A stretch of DNA of 64,000 bases from CAZWKQ01 sp964634005 (GTDB lineage: Bacteria; Bacteroidota; Bacteroidia; Bacteroidales; JACABE01), in assembly GCA_964634005.1 (NCBI GenBank), contig CAZWKQ010000011.1, positions 24,360 through 88,359 on the forward strand, in the 5' to 3' direction. Shown piece after piece: positions 17,100 through 26,661 of the stretch. Below the pieces are notes generated by a model that had not been told where the DNA came from, ran no database searches, and saw only the letters and a list, made by a program, of their open reading frames with translations. A program made the translations under genes and the position numbers. The stretch's first letter is position 1; each line of letters starts with the position of its first letter.

Positions 17100-18065
17100 T
17101 TATATAAGCCCTTTTTTATGTTTCTCGCCAATAACTTTCAACATATCCTCAGTCATTGAATCCAAATCGTAAGCGGGTTTCCAGCCCCATTCTTCTCTTG
17201 CACAACTATCATCTATTGAATTTGGCCACGAATCGGCAATTGCTTGACGATAATCAGGTTTGTAAGTTATTTGAAACTCAGGAATAAACTTTCTTATTGA
17301 TTCTGCTAATAACTTAGGAGTAACACTAAATGCCGACACATTAAAATCGGAATGATGTTTTAATTTACCAAAATCAGCATGAAATAAATTTATTGTAGCA
17401 TTAAGGCAATCGGGCATATACATCATTGGCAACATAGTGTTTTCACTTAAAAAACATTCGAATTTACCATATTTTACAGCATCGTAATAAATTGCAACAG
17501 CATAATCGGTAGTACCTCCACCCGGAAGAGTTTCATTGCTTATAATACCGGGATATCGCAAACCTCTTACATCTAAACCATATTTTAAAACATAATAATC
17601 AGCCAACAATTCTCCGGCAACTTTTGTAATTCCGTACATTGTAGTCGGCTTCAAAATTGTATCCTGAGGAGTATTATCCATGGGAGTGCTTGGGCCAAAT
17701 GCAGCAATGGAACTGGGAATTAATACTCTTTTTAATCCTTTCTCTCTGGCAATTTCCAAAACATTCAACATACCGTTTATATTGACATTCCATGCAGCCA
17801 TAGGATTTTTTTCTCCAACTGCCGATAAAATTGCCGCTAAATGTATTATGGCATCTACTTCGTATTTATCGACAATTTCTTCAATAGCTTTCTTTTCAAG
17901 TACATCTAACTGTTCGAAAGGTCCGGTTTGCTTAATTTTATCACTTGCGTTAGGGCATTTGTCAGAAGCAATTACATTCTCACCTCCGTAAATATTTCTG
18001 AGTGCCATTACCAATTCAGAGCCAATTTGTCCTGAAGAGCCTGTAAGTAAAATCCTTTTTATCAT
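17100..18065 (-). CDS. SDR-type L-threonine 3-dehydrogenase
   Basis: 321 residues of the extended short-chain dehydrogenase fold: NAD-binding TGSSGQIGSELV at the N-terminus, the HLAAILSAVGEKNP segment, and the catalytic Tyr-x3-Lys in TTMYGITKVAGE. The GLRYPGIIS and GGGTTDYAVAIYYDAV segments are typical of UDP-galactose-epimerase-like threonine dehydrogenases of Bacteroidota, which oxidise threonine to 2-amino-3-ketobutyrate. The partner ligase gene kbl is not in the window. A -7 element (TAATTTTG, 18108-18101) lies about 36 bp upstream. Confidence 0.85.
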   Translation of the reverse strand: MIKRILLTGSSGQIGSELVMALRNIYGGENVIASDKCPNASDKIKQTGPFEQLDVLEKKAIEEIVDKYEVDAIIHLAAILSAVGEKNPMAAWNVNINGMLNVLEIAREKGLKRVLIPSSIAAFGPSTPMDNTPQDTILKPTTMYGITKVAGELLADYYVLKYGLDVRGLRYPGIISNETLPGGGTTDYAVAIYYDAVKYGKFECFLSENTMLPMMYMPDCLNATINLFHADFGKLKHHSDFNVSAFSVTPKLLAESIRKFIPEFQITYKPDYRQAIADSWPNSIDDSCAREEWGWKPAYDLDSMTEDMLKVIGEKHKKGLI

Positions 18066-18100
18066 AATTTCTGATAGGTTTTTTTAAGTTAATTTTTCGA

Positions 18101-18108
18101 CAAAATTA
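18101..18108 (-). promoter_or_regulatory. -7 element (TAATTTTG) of the threonine dehydrogenase gene
   Basis: Fits TAnnTTTG on the minus strand, about 36 bp from the ATG at 18065. No -33 TTG at standard spacing. Confidence 0.35.
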
Positions 18109-18173
18109 TAAAAATGTAGAAATTAATTTACTTAAAATTAATACATTGTTTTAATTTTACCATAACTACATAT

Positions 18174-21100
18174 CTACTTAACAATCATAATTTTAGAATT
18201 AAAAATTGTTTCATTTCGATAAGTAACTGTCAAAAAATATACTCCGTTTGATATATTATTATATAAATTCATTTGAATTAACCCTGAGTTAAATGTTTTT
18301 TCAGAATAAAATATAACTTTTCCTAATTGGTTATAAATCGAAATTTTAAGCGGATTATTGACAAAAGTCTCAGGAATTCTTAAAAACAATTTATTTTCAT
18401 AAAAATATGCATAAAGTCTTCCATTTTCATTGAAATTTATACTGCCTATAGTAGGGTAGTACAATTTAAATGAACCAATATTATTATTCTCATTAGTTTC
18501 GTTAATAATAGAATCAGCATCTAATTTATAAAAAATATAATAATAAGCTCCATTTATAATATTAGAAGGATAATTAAATACTAAAACAGAATCTTCAATA
18601 CTTCCCGGAATTATCGGATTTTCATTAATTTCGAATATAAGCGAATCGTTAATATCTAAAATATTGTTTTCTGACCAATAAAATTTTGTTTTTGTATTCC
18701 TGCCTTTATAATTGCCATTATTGAAAATAGTATAAGTAAAATTAACAGATGGGGAAGTTAAGTCAACATTTATTGATTCCATTGAATCCAATGCAATTAA
18801 ATCAGCAGTAAATCCTTGAATTTTAAAATTATCAATTCTCATTCCTTGAGCTTTTCCGTTATTATATGTATCATGATTACCACTATATTTAAATTTAAAA
18901 ACTACATCCTTTTTCCCTTTAAGAAAAGAAATATCTTTAAAAACATAACCTAACAAAGAATCGTTGCCACCTTGAGGAGTAGGTGAAGACCAACCAGGTT
19001 CATTGTTAATTGAAGTAATAGATTGCATATTAAACCAATTATTTTCAATAGGATAACTATATGGAAAAACACTCCAAATATTTCCACCATCTATAGAATA
19101 AGATAAGTTACCCCCCGATGAGTTAGAAGATAGAGTTTTACCGATACACATCAAGTCGAAACTAATGCAAACCGAATCAAGCATAGAAAAATCGAAAGAA
19201 GGAGATGTAAGATGCCATGTAGGAAAATATGTCGAAACATTATTTATCCATTCGGTAAACATTTGCCCCGATTTTCTGCCGTACTGAATTTCGGCAGGAG
19301 CGAGCATATTCCTGAATCTAAAATTTTTAAAGAAAGAATTTCCTGTAACATATTGGTTCCATCCATTTAGAATAGTATCATTAAAATCAATATAATATGG
19401 ATAATCTTTAATGCTGTCAAGTGCTAGTTCCCAGTAAGCTATATTATTTATTTCATTGTTTTCAATAGTACTGTTCAATGCATCAACTTCTTGAATTAGA
19501 TATTTAAAATTTGAAAGATTTACCTGGGCAAAATAAGAAACATTCAGATAATATTTCATATCAGGTCGTATTGATGGGATACTATCTGAACCTAAATAAA
19601 ATGAAGTTGAATTTATTAATGTATCATTTGAAAGATAAAACTTAACAATACATGGATTACTTATATAGTTCCCGTCATTTTTAATATGTGTAAAAAACTG
19701 AATATTTTGCGATAAAGAACTTATCATTAAACTTTTTTTGTAAGGGACCAATAAATCACTTTTTGCCTCTTTAATCGTGAAATTATCAATCAATGCCCCT
19801 TCAACAGGATAGTTTGGAGATGTAGAATCATTGGTTAAAGTTGCCAAATTGAACCTAAACTGAACTTTGGGTTTCCCTTCCAAAAATTTAATATCCAAAA
19901 CATAATGTGTAATTCTATCAACATCGCGACTGTTATATTGATTAAATGCTACAAACGCTTTTTCTTCGGGTTGAAATAAAATATTAGTGAAATTAGGCGA
20001 ATTATAAGTGTAATCAACAGCATTTTGATTTGAATATTCCATAGGATAATACCACCTGTTATAAGATTGAGAAGTTGTATCAAGCATTATCCATGTAGTT
20101 CCTCCATCAGTAGAATAACTCATATTTGTTTTCCCTTCAAAACAATAGCAAGAAGGGTGACTGTGCAATAACATATCAAACTCTAAAACAGGATTGGAAA
20201 AATTGCTAAAATCAAATACAGGTGTGTACAAGTGCATTCGACTCATTGGTGAAACTAAACCTGTATCGTTAGTAATCCAAGCTTTATTACCTGAAAAAGC
20301 CGAATTTAGTATATTTTTATTAGGAATTGTCCATTTCCAATCATCAGCACCAAATGAAGAATTATGTCTCCAATGATTAATATTTGTTTCAAAATCATTA
20401 AAATATGGTAGAGTAACCAGATTTTCTTGATAAAATGTAAAATATCCGGTATTGTTGTATTCCCTCATTTCATCTATAGTGTTGTTAAAGTCGAGCTTGT
20501 AAAAAATATAATATTTTCCGGTATTTGTTGTAGGTTTATTAAATACAAAACTTGTCCATAATCTGGAAGTATCTTGTAAAGCATTTTCATTTTTTATACC
20601 TAAAAGAACATCAGCAGCATCAAGTATAGTATCTAATGACCAGTAAAATGCAGTTTGACTGGTAGGAACATTTGCTAAACCGCTGTTATTCAGAAAATAA
20701 AAAAGTGTATCTACAGATTGATTACTCAAAGTGAATCTGTTTTCCAAATCTCTTTCTATTGTTAAATCTGCTTTAGCTTGTCCTATATACACATCATCAA
20801 ATATAATTCCTTCGGGTTTCAAATAACTGTAGGTATATTTAATTCTGAACTTCAAATTATTTTCATTAATAAACTGGCTTAGAACAATATTTATAAAATC
20901 CCATTCATCATCTCTGCAAGCATCAAAAGTGTATAATGTTGACCAATTTGAACTACAACCTGTATTATATTCTATTGTATAGCTATTGCCGGCTATTTGG
21001 TTTTTAAACCACAAATTCAAAACGGGAATTCCGGCAATTGACGATATATTTAAATAAGGGAATTCAACCGATTGTTCGTTACATATATTATTGGGGCAAC

Positions 21101-22232
21101 TTTGTATAGTATTTTGAGTAGATTTACTCGTATGCCATGCATAATTACCTGAGTGAGTACCTTCTAAATGGTGTCTTGTTCCTTTTCCAAATTGCCAGAA
21201 TAAAGTAGGTCCTGAATAATGAGTATAACTTTTCCAAAGTTTAGTAACATTCTCAAAATCTTCAATCAACGGTAAATTGAAGACGGTATCAACATTTAAA
21301 ACAGCATATCCGGTATTATCATTTTCATTGCTTTCAACAAGCACATTATTAGCATCGTGTTTATAGATGATGTAATAATTTCCAGTCGTAAGATTGGAAA
21401 GCATTGAAAAAGTTTTAGTTAATGAAATTGTTGAACTGTTAAAGCTCGTGCCATTACTACCCAATAATGAATCTTGCGCATCTAAAATTGTGTCATTTGA
21501 AAAATAATATTTAGTTGTATTTGAAAAATATTCCTCATAGGGATTGTAGAAGGTTAATGTAGTTTTTACAGTAAATGTAGGACAATTTTTTGAAACAAAA
21601 ATAGTATCTGAATTATATGCAGCTATATTATAATACTCTTCAATAATTCTGAAATTATCAATCAACCAGCCTTCGTTGGTATATCCGGCACTAACAAATC
21701 TGAAACGAAATTTAACATTACTGTTGCCTTGGATAAATCTGATGTTAATTAATGAATTATAAAATGTAGAATATAGGCCATTTCCGAATCCGGTTGTGGT
21801 TTGCCAGTTTTTTTTCTTCGAAGCTGCATTATTGAGCAAATTCCATGTTAACCCGTTATCAGTTGAATATTCTAAATAAAAATAAGTTTGACTGCCGGCT
21901 TTTGTTTTATGATAAAATGAAAGAATATAACTCTTGCTTGTATCCGAAAGATTAAAAGCGGGGCTAACTAAAACTCTGTCTGAATTCAATGCATACCAGG
22001 AAGTTAGATTTGTAACCCATGCATTAGGGGCAGACATTGCAGTATTAAAACTTGTTTTTGTTGGATTTCCCAAAGCCCAGTCATCTGTACCGCTTAATGC
22101 ATAATGCGACCATCCTACCGTGTCATTAGGTAAATTATCAAAAGAATTGTTATAAGGCAAAATTGGTTGCCCGAAATTCAATTTTAAAAAAAATATTAAA
22201 AAAGATAATAATAAGATTTTTGATTTAATCAT
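18174..22232 (-). CDS. T9SS-exported surface protein with four jelly-roll plus CARDB-like modules
   Basis: 1352 residues. A signal peptide (1-20) is followed by four tandem modules of about 310 residues. Each module starts with an FxN-D-F-ENxxxxW lectin-like (MAM/jelly-roll) segment, for example FENVTKLW and FETNINHWRH, carries STDGGTTW-type turns and an LIDNFxI end, and continues into a CARDB-like Ig domain (YYFSNDTILDAQDSLLG, FYWSLDTILDAADVLLG, FYLSNDTL, FYWSENNILDINDSL). The last 80 residues (ISIYNQLGKVIFYSEKTF...NGVYFLTV) are a type A T9SS sorting domain. It probably binds ligands or acts as an adhesin; no catalytic motif is visible. Confidence 0.85.
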   Translation of the reverse strand: MIKSKILLLSFLIFFLKLNFGQPILPYNNSFDNLPNDTVGWSHYALSGTDDWALGNPTKTSFNTAMSAPNAWVTNLTSWYALNSDRVLVSPAFNLSDTSKSYILSFYHKTKAGSQTYFYLEYSTDNGLTWNLLNNAASKKKNWQTTTGFGNGLYSTFYNSLINIRFIQGNSNVKFRFRFVSAGYTNEGWLIDNFRIIEEYYNIAAYNSDTIFVSKNCPTFTVKTTLTFYNPYEEYFSNTTKYYFSNDTILDAQDSLLGSNGTSFNSSTISLTKTFSMLSNLTTGNYYIIYKHDANNVLVESNENDNTGYAVLNVDTVFNLPLIEDFENVTKLWKSYTHYSGPTLFWQFGKGTRHHLEGTHSGNYAWHTSKSTQNTIQSCPNNICNEQSVEFPYLNISSIAGIPVLNLWFKNQIAGNSYTIEYNTGCSSNWSTLYTFDACRDDEWDFINIVLSQFINENNLKFRIKYTYSYLKPEGIIFDDVYIGQAKADLTIERDLENRFTLSNQSVDTLFYFLNNSGLANVPTSQTAFYWSLDTILDAADVLLGIKNENALQDTSRLWTSFVFNKPTTNTGKYYIFYKLDFNNTIDEMREYNNTGYFTFYQENLVTLPYFNDFETNINHWRHNSSFGADDWKWTIPNKNILNSAFSGNKAWITNDTGLVSPMSRMHLYTPVFDFSNFSNPVLEFDMLLHSHPSCYCFEGKTNMSYSTDGGTTWIMLDTTSQSYNRWYYPMEYSNQNAVDYTYNSPNFTNILFQPEEKAFVAFNQYNSRDVDRITHYVLDIKFLEGKPKVQFRFNLATLTNDSTSPNYPVEGALIDNFTIKEAKSDLLVPYKKSLMISSLSQNIQFFTHIKNDGNYISNPCIVKFYLSNDTLINSTSFYLGSDSIPSIRPDMKYYLNVSYFAQVNLSNFKYLIQEVDALNSTIENNEINNIAYWELALDSIKDYPYYIDFNDTILNGWNQYVTGNSFFKNFRFRNMLAPAEIQYGRKSGQMFTEWINNVSTYFPTWHLTSPSFDFSMLDSVCISFDLMCIGKTLSSNSSGGNLSYSIDGGNIWSVFPYSYPIENNWFNMQSITSINNEPGWSSPTPQGGNDSLLGYVFKDISFLKGKKDVVFKFKYSGNHDTYNNGKAQGMRIDNFKIQGFTADLIALDSMESINVDLTSPSVNFTYTIFNNGNYKGRNTKTKFYWSENNILDINDSLIFEINENPIIPGSIEDSVLVFNYPSNIINGAYYYIFYKLDADSIINETNENNNIGSFKLYYPTIGSINFNENGRLYAYFYENKLFLRIPETFVNNPLKISIYNQLGKVIFYSEKTFNSGLIQMNLYNNISNGVYFLTVTYRNETIFNSKIMIVK

Positions 22233-22295
22233 TTATGAAGGTATTGGTTAAATTATTAAAATAGATAATTTGTTTTTTTAAATAAAGTTTAAAAA

Positions 22296-23657
22296 CTACC
22301 CGAATAGCTCTTGAAATAATTGCTCAACATTTTGAAGAGAAACAATTTCAATACGATTTCCCAGTTTTTCTGTTTCTTTGATATTGTATTTTGAGATGAA
22401 AATTTTTTCAAAACCTAATTTATCAGCTTCGGTAATTCTTTGTTCAATTCTTGTAACGGGACGTATTTCGCCCGATAAACCGACTTCGGCAGCAAAACAA
22501 AATTTTGAGTCAATTGCTATATTTTCGTTTGATGAAAGAATAGAGCAAATTACAGCCAAATCAATAGCAGGATCATCAACTCTTATTCCACCGGCGATAT
22601 TTAAAAATACATCTTTAATACCAAGCCTAAAACCATGACGCTTTTCTAACACTGCCAGAAGCATATTCAATCGTTTTGAGTCAAAACCATTGGCTGAACG
22701 TTGAGGAGTTCCATAAGCAGCAGAACTCACTAATGCCTGAGTTTCAATAAGCATAGGTCGTAAACCCTCTATGGTTGCCGCAATAGCAATTCCGCTTAGC
22801 GATTCATCGCGTTGCGAAAGCAAAATTTCAGATGGATTAGATACTTCCCTCAGCCCATTTCCCTGCATTTGGTAAATACCAAGCTCTGAAGTTGACCCAA
22901 ACCTGTTTTTGACAGACCTGATTATACGATAGCCGTGATTTCGGTCACCTTCGAACTGAAGAACAGTATCTACCATGTGTTCGAGTAATTTAGGCCCCGC
23001 AATACTACCGTCTTTTGTAATATGGCCTATTAAAATAACCGGAGTAGAAGTACTCTTGGCAAAACGTTGCATTTCGTAAGCCGACTCCTTGATTTGAGAA
23101 ATACTTCCTGCCGAAGAATCTATCGTTGACGTTTGTAATGTTTGAATCGAGTCAATTATAAGTAAATCGGGCTGTATTTTATTGGTATGTTCTAAAATAT
23201 TTTCGGTAAGAGTTTCTGTTAATACAAAGCAATTTTCGTTTTTCACTCCTATCCTTTCCGCACGCATCTTTATTTGCTGTTCGCTTTCTTCACCGCTAAC
23301 GTATAATACAGTCTTATTTCTAATATTCAATGCCAACTGCAATAGAAGAGTTGATTTCCCTATTCCGGGTTCTCCTCCGAGTAAAATTATAGAGCCTGCA
23401 ACTAAACCACCGCCTAAAACTCGGTTAAATTCCTGATTATTAGTATCAACTCTTAATACATCAACCATGCTTATTTCACCTATCTTTTTGGGTGAAAATG
23501 AAATATTATCGGATTTTTTTTTCCAGTTGTTATTTTTATCTCTTTCGACTACTTCTTCCATATATGTATTCCATTCGCCACAAGACGGGCATTTGCCTAT
23601 CCATTTTAATGATTGGGCACCGCAATTGCTACAATAAAAAACTGTTTTCGTTTTCAT
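22296..23657 (-). CDS. radA: DNA repair protein RadA (Sms)
   Basis: 453 residues. The N-terminal zinc finger is CSNCG...CPSCGEW, the RecA-like ATPase has Walker A GGEPGIGKST, the RadA-specific KNRFG motif is in SVKNRFGSTSELG, and a Lon-protease-like C-terminal domain follows (GGIRVDDPAIDLAV). RadA promotes branch migration during recombinational repair. Its ATG shares one base with the stop of the upstream rfaE2 gene (TAATG), indicating translational coupling. Confidence 0.96.
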   Translation of the reverse strand: MKTKTVFYCSNCGAQSLKWIGKCPSCGEWNTYMEEVVERDKNNNWKKKSDNISFSPKKIGEISMVDVLRVDTNNQEFNRVLGGGLVAGSIILLGGEPGIGKSTLLLQLALNIRNKTVLYVSGEESEQQIKMRAERIGVKNENCFVLTETLTENILEHTNKIQPDLLIIDSIQTLQTSTIDSSAGSISQIKESAYEMQRFAKSTSTPVILIGHITKDGSIAGPKLLEHMVDTVLQFEGDRNHGYRIIRSVKNRFGSTSELGIYQMQGNGLREVSNPSEILLSQRDESLSGIAIAATIEGLRPMLIETQALVSSAAYGTPQRSANGFDSKRLNMLLAVLEKRHGFRLGIKDVFLNIAGGIRVDDPAIDLAVICSILSSNENIAIDSKFCFAAEVGLSGEIRPVTRIEQRITEADKLGFEKIFISKYNIKETEKLGNRIEIVSLQNVEQLFQELFG

Positions 23658-24163
23658 TACCCTTTAGTTTTCAAATAGTTTTGAATAATCCTTTGTTCAA
23701 TGGATGTAGTAGAATAACCCTCGACTAAATCTATGGTTTGAATAATGCCCCCTTTGGCCTTTAAAATATCGTATCCGACAATATCTTCAACTTTATAATC
23801 ACTGCCTTTAATTAAAACATCGGGTTGTATCTTTTTTATAAGGTTATATGGAGTGTCTTCATCGAATAATACAACCGCATCTATAAAACTAATCGAAGCC
23901 AGCACAATGGCTCTAGCATTTTCGTCGTTCAACGGGCGATGTTCTCCTTTTAATTTCTTAACGGAAGCATCGGTATTAAGACCAATTACAAGTATGTCGC
24001 CATATTCTTTGGCTTTGGCAAGATACTCGACATGACCTAAATGCAGTATATCAAAACAACCGTTAGTAAAAACAATCTTTAATGATTTAAACTTCCAATA
24101 AGCTAATTTTCTGTCTAATTCTTCAATTGCGATTATTTTCGACTGAATATTTTCTAAAATCAT
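23657..24163 (-). CDS. rfaE2: D-glycero-beta-D-manno-heptose 1-phosphate adenylyltransferase (RfaE2 domain)
   Basis: 168 residues of the nucleotidyltransferase fold: TNGCFDILHLGHVEYL contains the HxGH motif, and IKGSDYKVEDIVG and EGYSTTSI are the conserved second-half motifs. It corresponds to the C-terminal half of HldE as a stand-alone enzyme, which activates heptose-1-phosphate with ATP for lipopolysaccharide or glycan synthesis. It overlaps radA by one base. A GHMP kinase of the heptose type lies at 29671. Confidence 0.9.
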   Translation of the reverse strand: MILENIQSKIIAIEELDRKLAYWKFKSLKIVFTNGCFDILHLGHVEYLAKAKEYGDILVIGLNTDASVKKLKGEHRPLNDENARAIVLASISFIDAVVLFDEDTPYNLIKKIQPDVLIKGSDYKVEDIVGYDILKAKGGIIQTIDLVEGYSTTSIEQRIIQNYLKTKG

Positions 24164-24253
24164 ATATATAATTTATGAATGCTGCTAATTTAATATTTTT
24201 CCGGCAAATAAATTGATTTATTGATGAATAAAATTTATAAACATCTGTTTTTA

Positions 24254-25261
24254 TTATTTTTTCTTTCTTTTAAAAAAAGATAAAAACAAAAAGCCTGAAA
24301 TTCCGAAAATAATTATTAACAAAGTTTGCGATGACCATGCTATCCATCCAACAGCATATCCGACAGTTTTGGGAATAGCGAAAATTATTAATGTTTGAGA
24401 TACTATCAACGGATAAATCCCGATACCGCCCGGAACTATCATTATTCCTATCGAACCTGTTACCAGAGTTGCGAGTGCTACATTTAAGCCTAAATTTGAA
24501 GTTTGGTTAAAACATAAAAATATCAGCCAGGTCATTAAGAAATAATTAAACCATATAAAAAAGGAGTAAAATATAAACAAAAAAGGTTTTTCGATTTTTG
24601 ATAACGATTTTAACCCCTCAACAAAGCCCATAACAACAACCATAGTTTTTATGTACAAATTTGATTTTTGTATCTTTTTTTTAAAAATTATAAAAAGAAA
24701 GACACTGACAATAATCAGGCTTAGAATCAAAATACCAATAAAAGAAGTTAGATGAAATTGTTGATATTTATGAGCAAATTCAACCCAAAAGTTATTATAC
24801 ATATAATCTTTAAGGTTATAAAAATCGAGTATAAGGGTTAAAGAAAACAAAAAGAAAAAAATGATTATATCAACCGTCCTTTCAGTAATAACAGTTCCAA
24901 AAGATTTTTCAACCGGAATTTTCTCATATTTGCTAAGTATTCCACACCTCATTATTTCGCCAAGTCTGGGGAAAGCGAGATTAGCAAGATACCCGATCAT
25001 AACGGCCGTAAAAGTGAGCTTTTTATTGGGATTATATCCCATTGGCTTAAGAAGCATCCTCCATCGTACCGATCTTATCCAATGACTGAGCAATCCTGGT
25101 ATAAATGAAATTAAAACCCATAAATAATTTGCACTGAAAAAAGAAGAGTAAATTTCATTTTTTTCTTCAGGTGTAAGCTTTCGCTGAAACCACCATATAA
25201 AGAAAAATCCTAAGCCGAGGAAGAAAACCAGTTTTAAAATAAATTTAACTTTCGGGTTCAC
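24254..25261 (-). CDS. flippase-like UPF0104 (lysylphosphatidylglycerol synthase TM) protein
   Basis: 335 residues with about eight membrane helices. The RSVRWRMLLKP motif near residue 65 and the PGGIGIYPLIVSQTL segment near the end are signatures of the UPF0104/AglD2 family related to the flippase half of MprF. The role is unknown; family members are often linked to lipid or glycolipid flipping. It starts 1 bp after panD's stop and precedes rfaE2, within the minus-strand pan-radA series. Confidence 0.85.
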   Translation of the reverse strand: MNPKVKFILKLVFFLGLGFFFIWWFQRKLTPEEKNEIYSSFFSANYLWVLISFIPGLLSHWIRSVRWRMLLKPMGYNPNKKLTFTAVMIGYLANLAFPRLGEIMRCGILSKYEKIPVEKSFGTVITERTVDIIIFFFLFSLTLILDFYNLKDYMYNNFWVEFAHKYQQFHLTSFIGILILSLIIVSVFLFIIFKKKIQKSNLYIKTMVVVMGFVEGLKSLSKIEKPFLFIFYSFFIWFNYFLMTWLIFLCFNQTSNLGLNVALATLVTGSIGIMIVPGGIGIYPLIVSQTLIIFAIPKTVGYAVGWIAWSSQTLLIIIFGISGFLFLSFFKRKKK

Positions 25262-25262
25262 C

Positions 25263-25604
25263 TCAAACTCTGTTGTTTTGTGGGAAAACTATCAAAGGTG
25301 AATGCTTTTTGGCTTCTTCAAAATTCATTGTTGCATAAGAAACTATAATAATATAATCGCCAATTGCTACTTTGCGAGCAGCAGCTCCATTTATGGCAAT
25401 AACACCGGTTCCTCTTTCACCTTTTATTACGTATGTATCAAACCTCTCTCCGTTATTAATATCGTAAATATGAACCCTTTCGTTTTCAATTATATTTACA
25501 GAGTCCATTAAATCTTCGTCAATCGTTATACTGCCAATATAATTAATGTTGGCATCAGTAACCTGAACTCTATGAATCTTTGATTTTAAAACTTCTATTT
25601 GCAT
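25263..25604 (-). CDS. panD: aspartate 1-decarboxylase proenzyme
   Basis: 113 residues. The self-cleavage site Gly-Ser in YIGSITID (around residues 24-25) generates the pyruvoyl cofactor, and the GERGTGVIAINGAAARK and GDYIIIVSYA motifs are conserved. It makes beta-alanine from aspartate for pantothenate. It lies downstream of panC, 82 bp away, and has its own -7 element almost touching the start codon. Confidence 0.96.
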   Translation of the reverse strand: MQIEVLKSKIHRVQVTDANINYIGSITIDEDLMDSVNIIENERVHIYDINNGERFDTYVIKGERGTGVIAINGAAARKVAIGDYIIIVSYATMNFEEAKKHSPLIVFPQNNRV

Positions 25605-25611
25605 AATTTTG

Positions 25612-25619
25612 CAAAATTA
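25612..25619 (-). promoter_or_regulatory. -7 element (TAATTTTG) in front of panD
   Basis: On the minus strand the element ends only 8 bp from the panD ATG (25604), so the transcript would be almost leaderless. No standard -33 element is visible. Confidence 0.4.
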
Positions 25620-25686
25620 GTTAAAAAAATAGTTTCTTTCGAAAATTTTTTATTTTCCATAAGTAAACAGTTACAGGGAAAATTTG

Positions 25687-26535
25687 TTAGTCCCTCAGAA
25701 AAATATTGTCGATAAGCCTAACATCGCCCAAAAATACAGCTATACAGCCGATTATTTTTTCAGCCTCATTCCAATCGGATATAACATTTAAATTATCCGC
25801 ATCCAGAACTTCGAAATATTCTAATTTAAACCCGTTTATAGAATTTATCTCATTAGTTACCCACATTTTAGTATCAATCAACGACATTTTATGTGAGTTC
25901 TCTTTTGCTTTTTTAAGTGTGCGGTATATTAAAGGTGCAATTTTTCTTTCATCCGATGTCAATCTTAAGTTTCTCGAACTCATGGCTAACCCATCATCCT
26001 CCCTAACTATTGGATGAGGAATTATATTAACAATTATTGAAAGTTTTTTTACTAATTCTTTTATTATCAAAAGTTGCTGATAATCTTTTTCACCGAAATA
26101 AGCATTTGTTGGCATTACGATTTCAAACAACTTTTTCACAACTACGGCAACGCCGTTAAAATGTCCCGGACGAAATTTTCCTTCCATAACACTTTCCAAA
26201 TGCCCAAAATCGAAACTTTCCTCTATCTTGTTATCAGGATACATTTCTGTTACTTCAGGTGCAAAAACTATATTACAGCCTGTATTACTGAGTTTATCCA
26301 AATCGCTGACTAAAGTTCTGGGGTATTTTTCCAAGTCTTCTTTATTGTTGAATTGTATAGGATTAACAAAAATACTTACTACAGTTATATCATTCTCACT
26401 TACAGCCCTTTTTACTAACTCAATATGCCCCGAATGTAAAGCCCCCATAGTAGGTACAAACCCTATACTTTTCCCGCTATCTTTGATTTTTTCGATAGTA
26501 TCTTTCAAACTAACTATTTTATCAAAAACTTGCAT
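25687..26535 (-). CDS. panC: pantothenate synthetase
   Basis: Joins pantoate and beta-alanine with ATP. Started at ATG 26535 (MQVFDKIVSLKD) it has 282 residues, the normal family length; the frame is open 12 codons further, but that extension is not conserved-looking. Motifs are PTMGALHSGHIELV (HxGH), NPIQFNKKEDLEKYPR-like VNPIQFNNKEDLEKYP, FRPGHFNGVAVVV, FGEKDYQQL and AMSSRN. With panD it supplies two steps of the coenzyme A precursor pathway. Confidence 0.96.
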   Translation of the reverse strand: MQVFDKIVSLKDTIEKIKDSGKSIGFVPTMGALHSGHIELVKRAVSENDITVVSIFVNPIQFNNKEDLEKYPRTLVSDLDKLSNTGCNIVFAPEVTEMYPDNKIEESFDFGHLESVMEGKFRPGHFNGVAVVVKKLFEIVMPTNAYFGEKDYQQLLIIKELVKKLSIIVNIIPHPIVREDDGLAMSSRNLRLTSDERKIAPLIYRTLKKAKENSHKMSLIDTKMWVTNEINSINGFKLEYFEVLDADNLNVISDWNEAEKIIGCIAVFLGDVRLIDNIFLRD

Positions 26536-26661
26536 ACAAAAATACATTTGAAATGAGCCTGCAAAGGTCATAATTTTTTTAATACATTTACGAAATAAAT
26601 TTTTACTTATTTTTTAAAACACAAACTGTTGTATTTTAGTTGATTAACAATAATTATTCTC

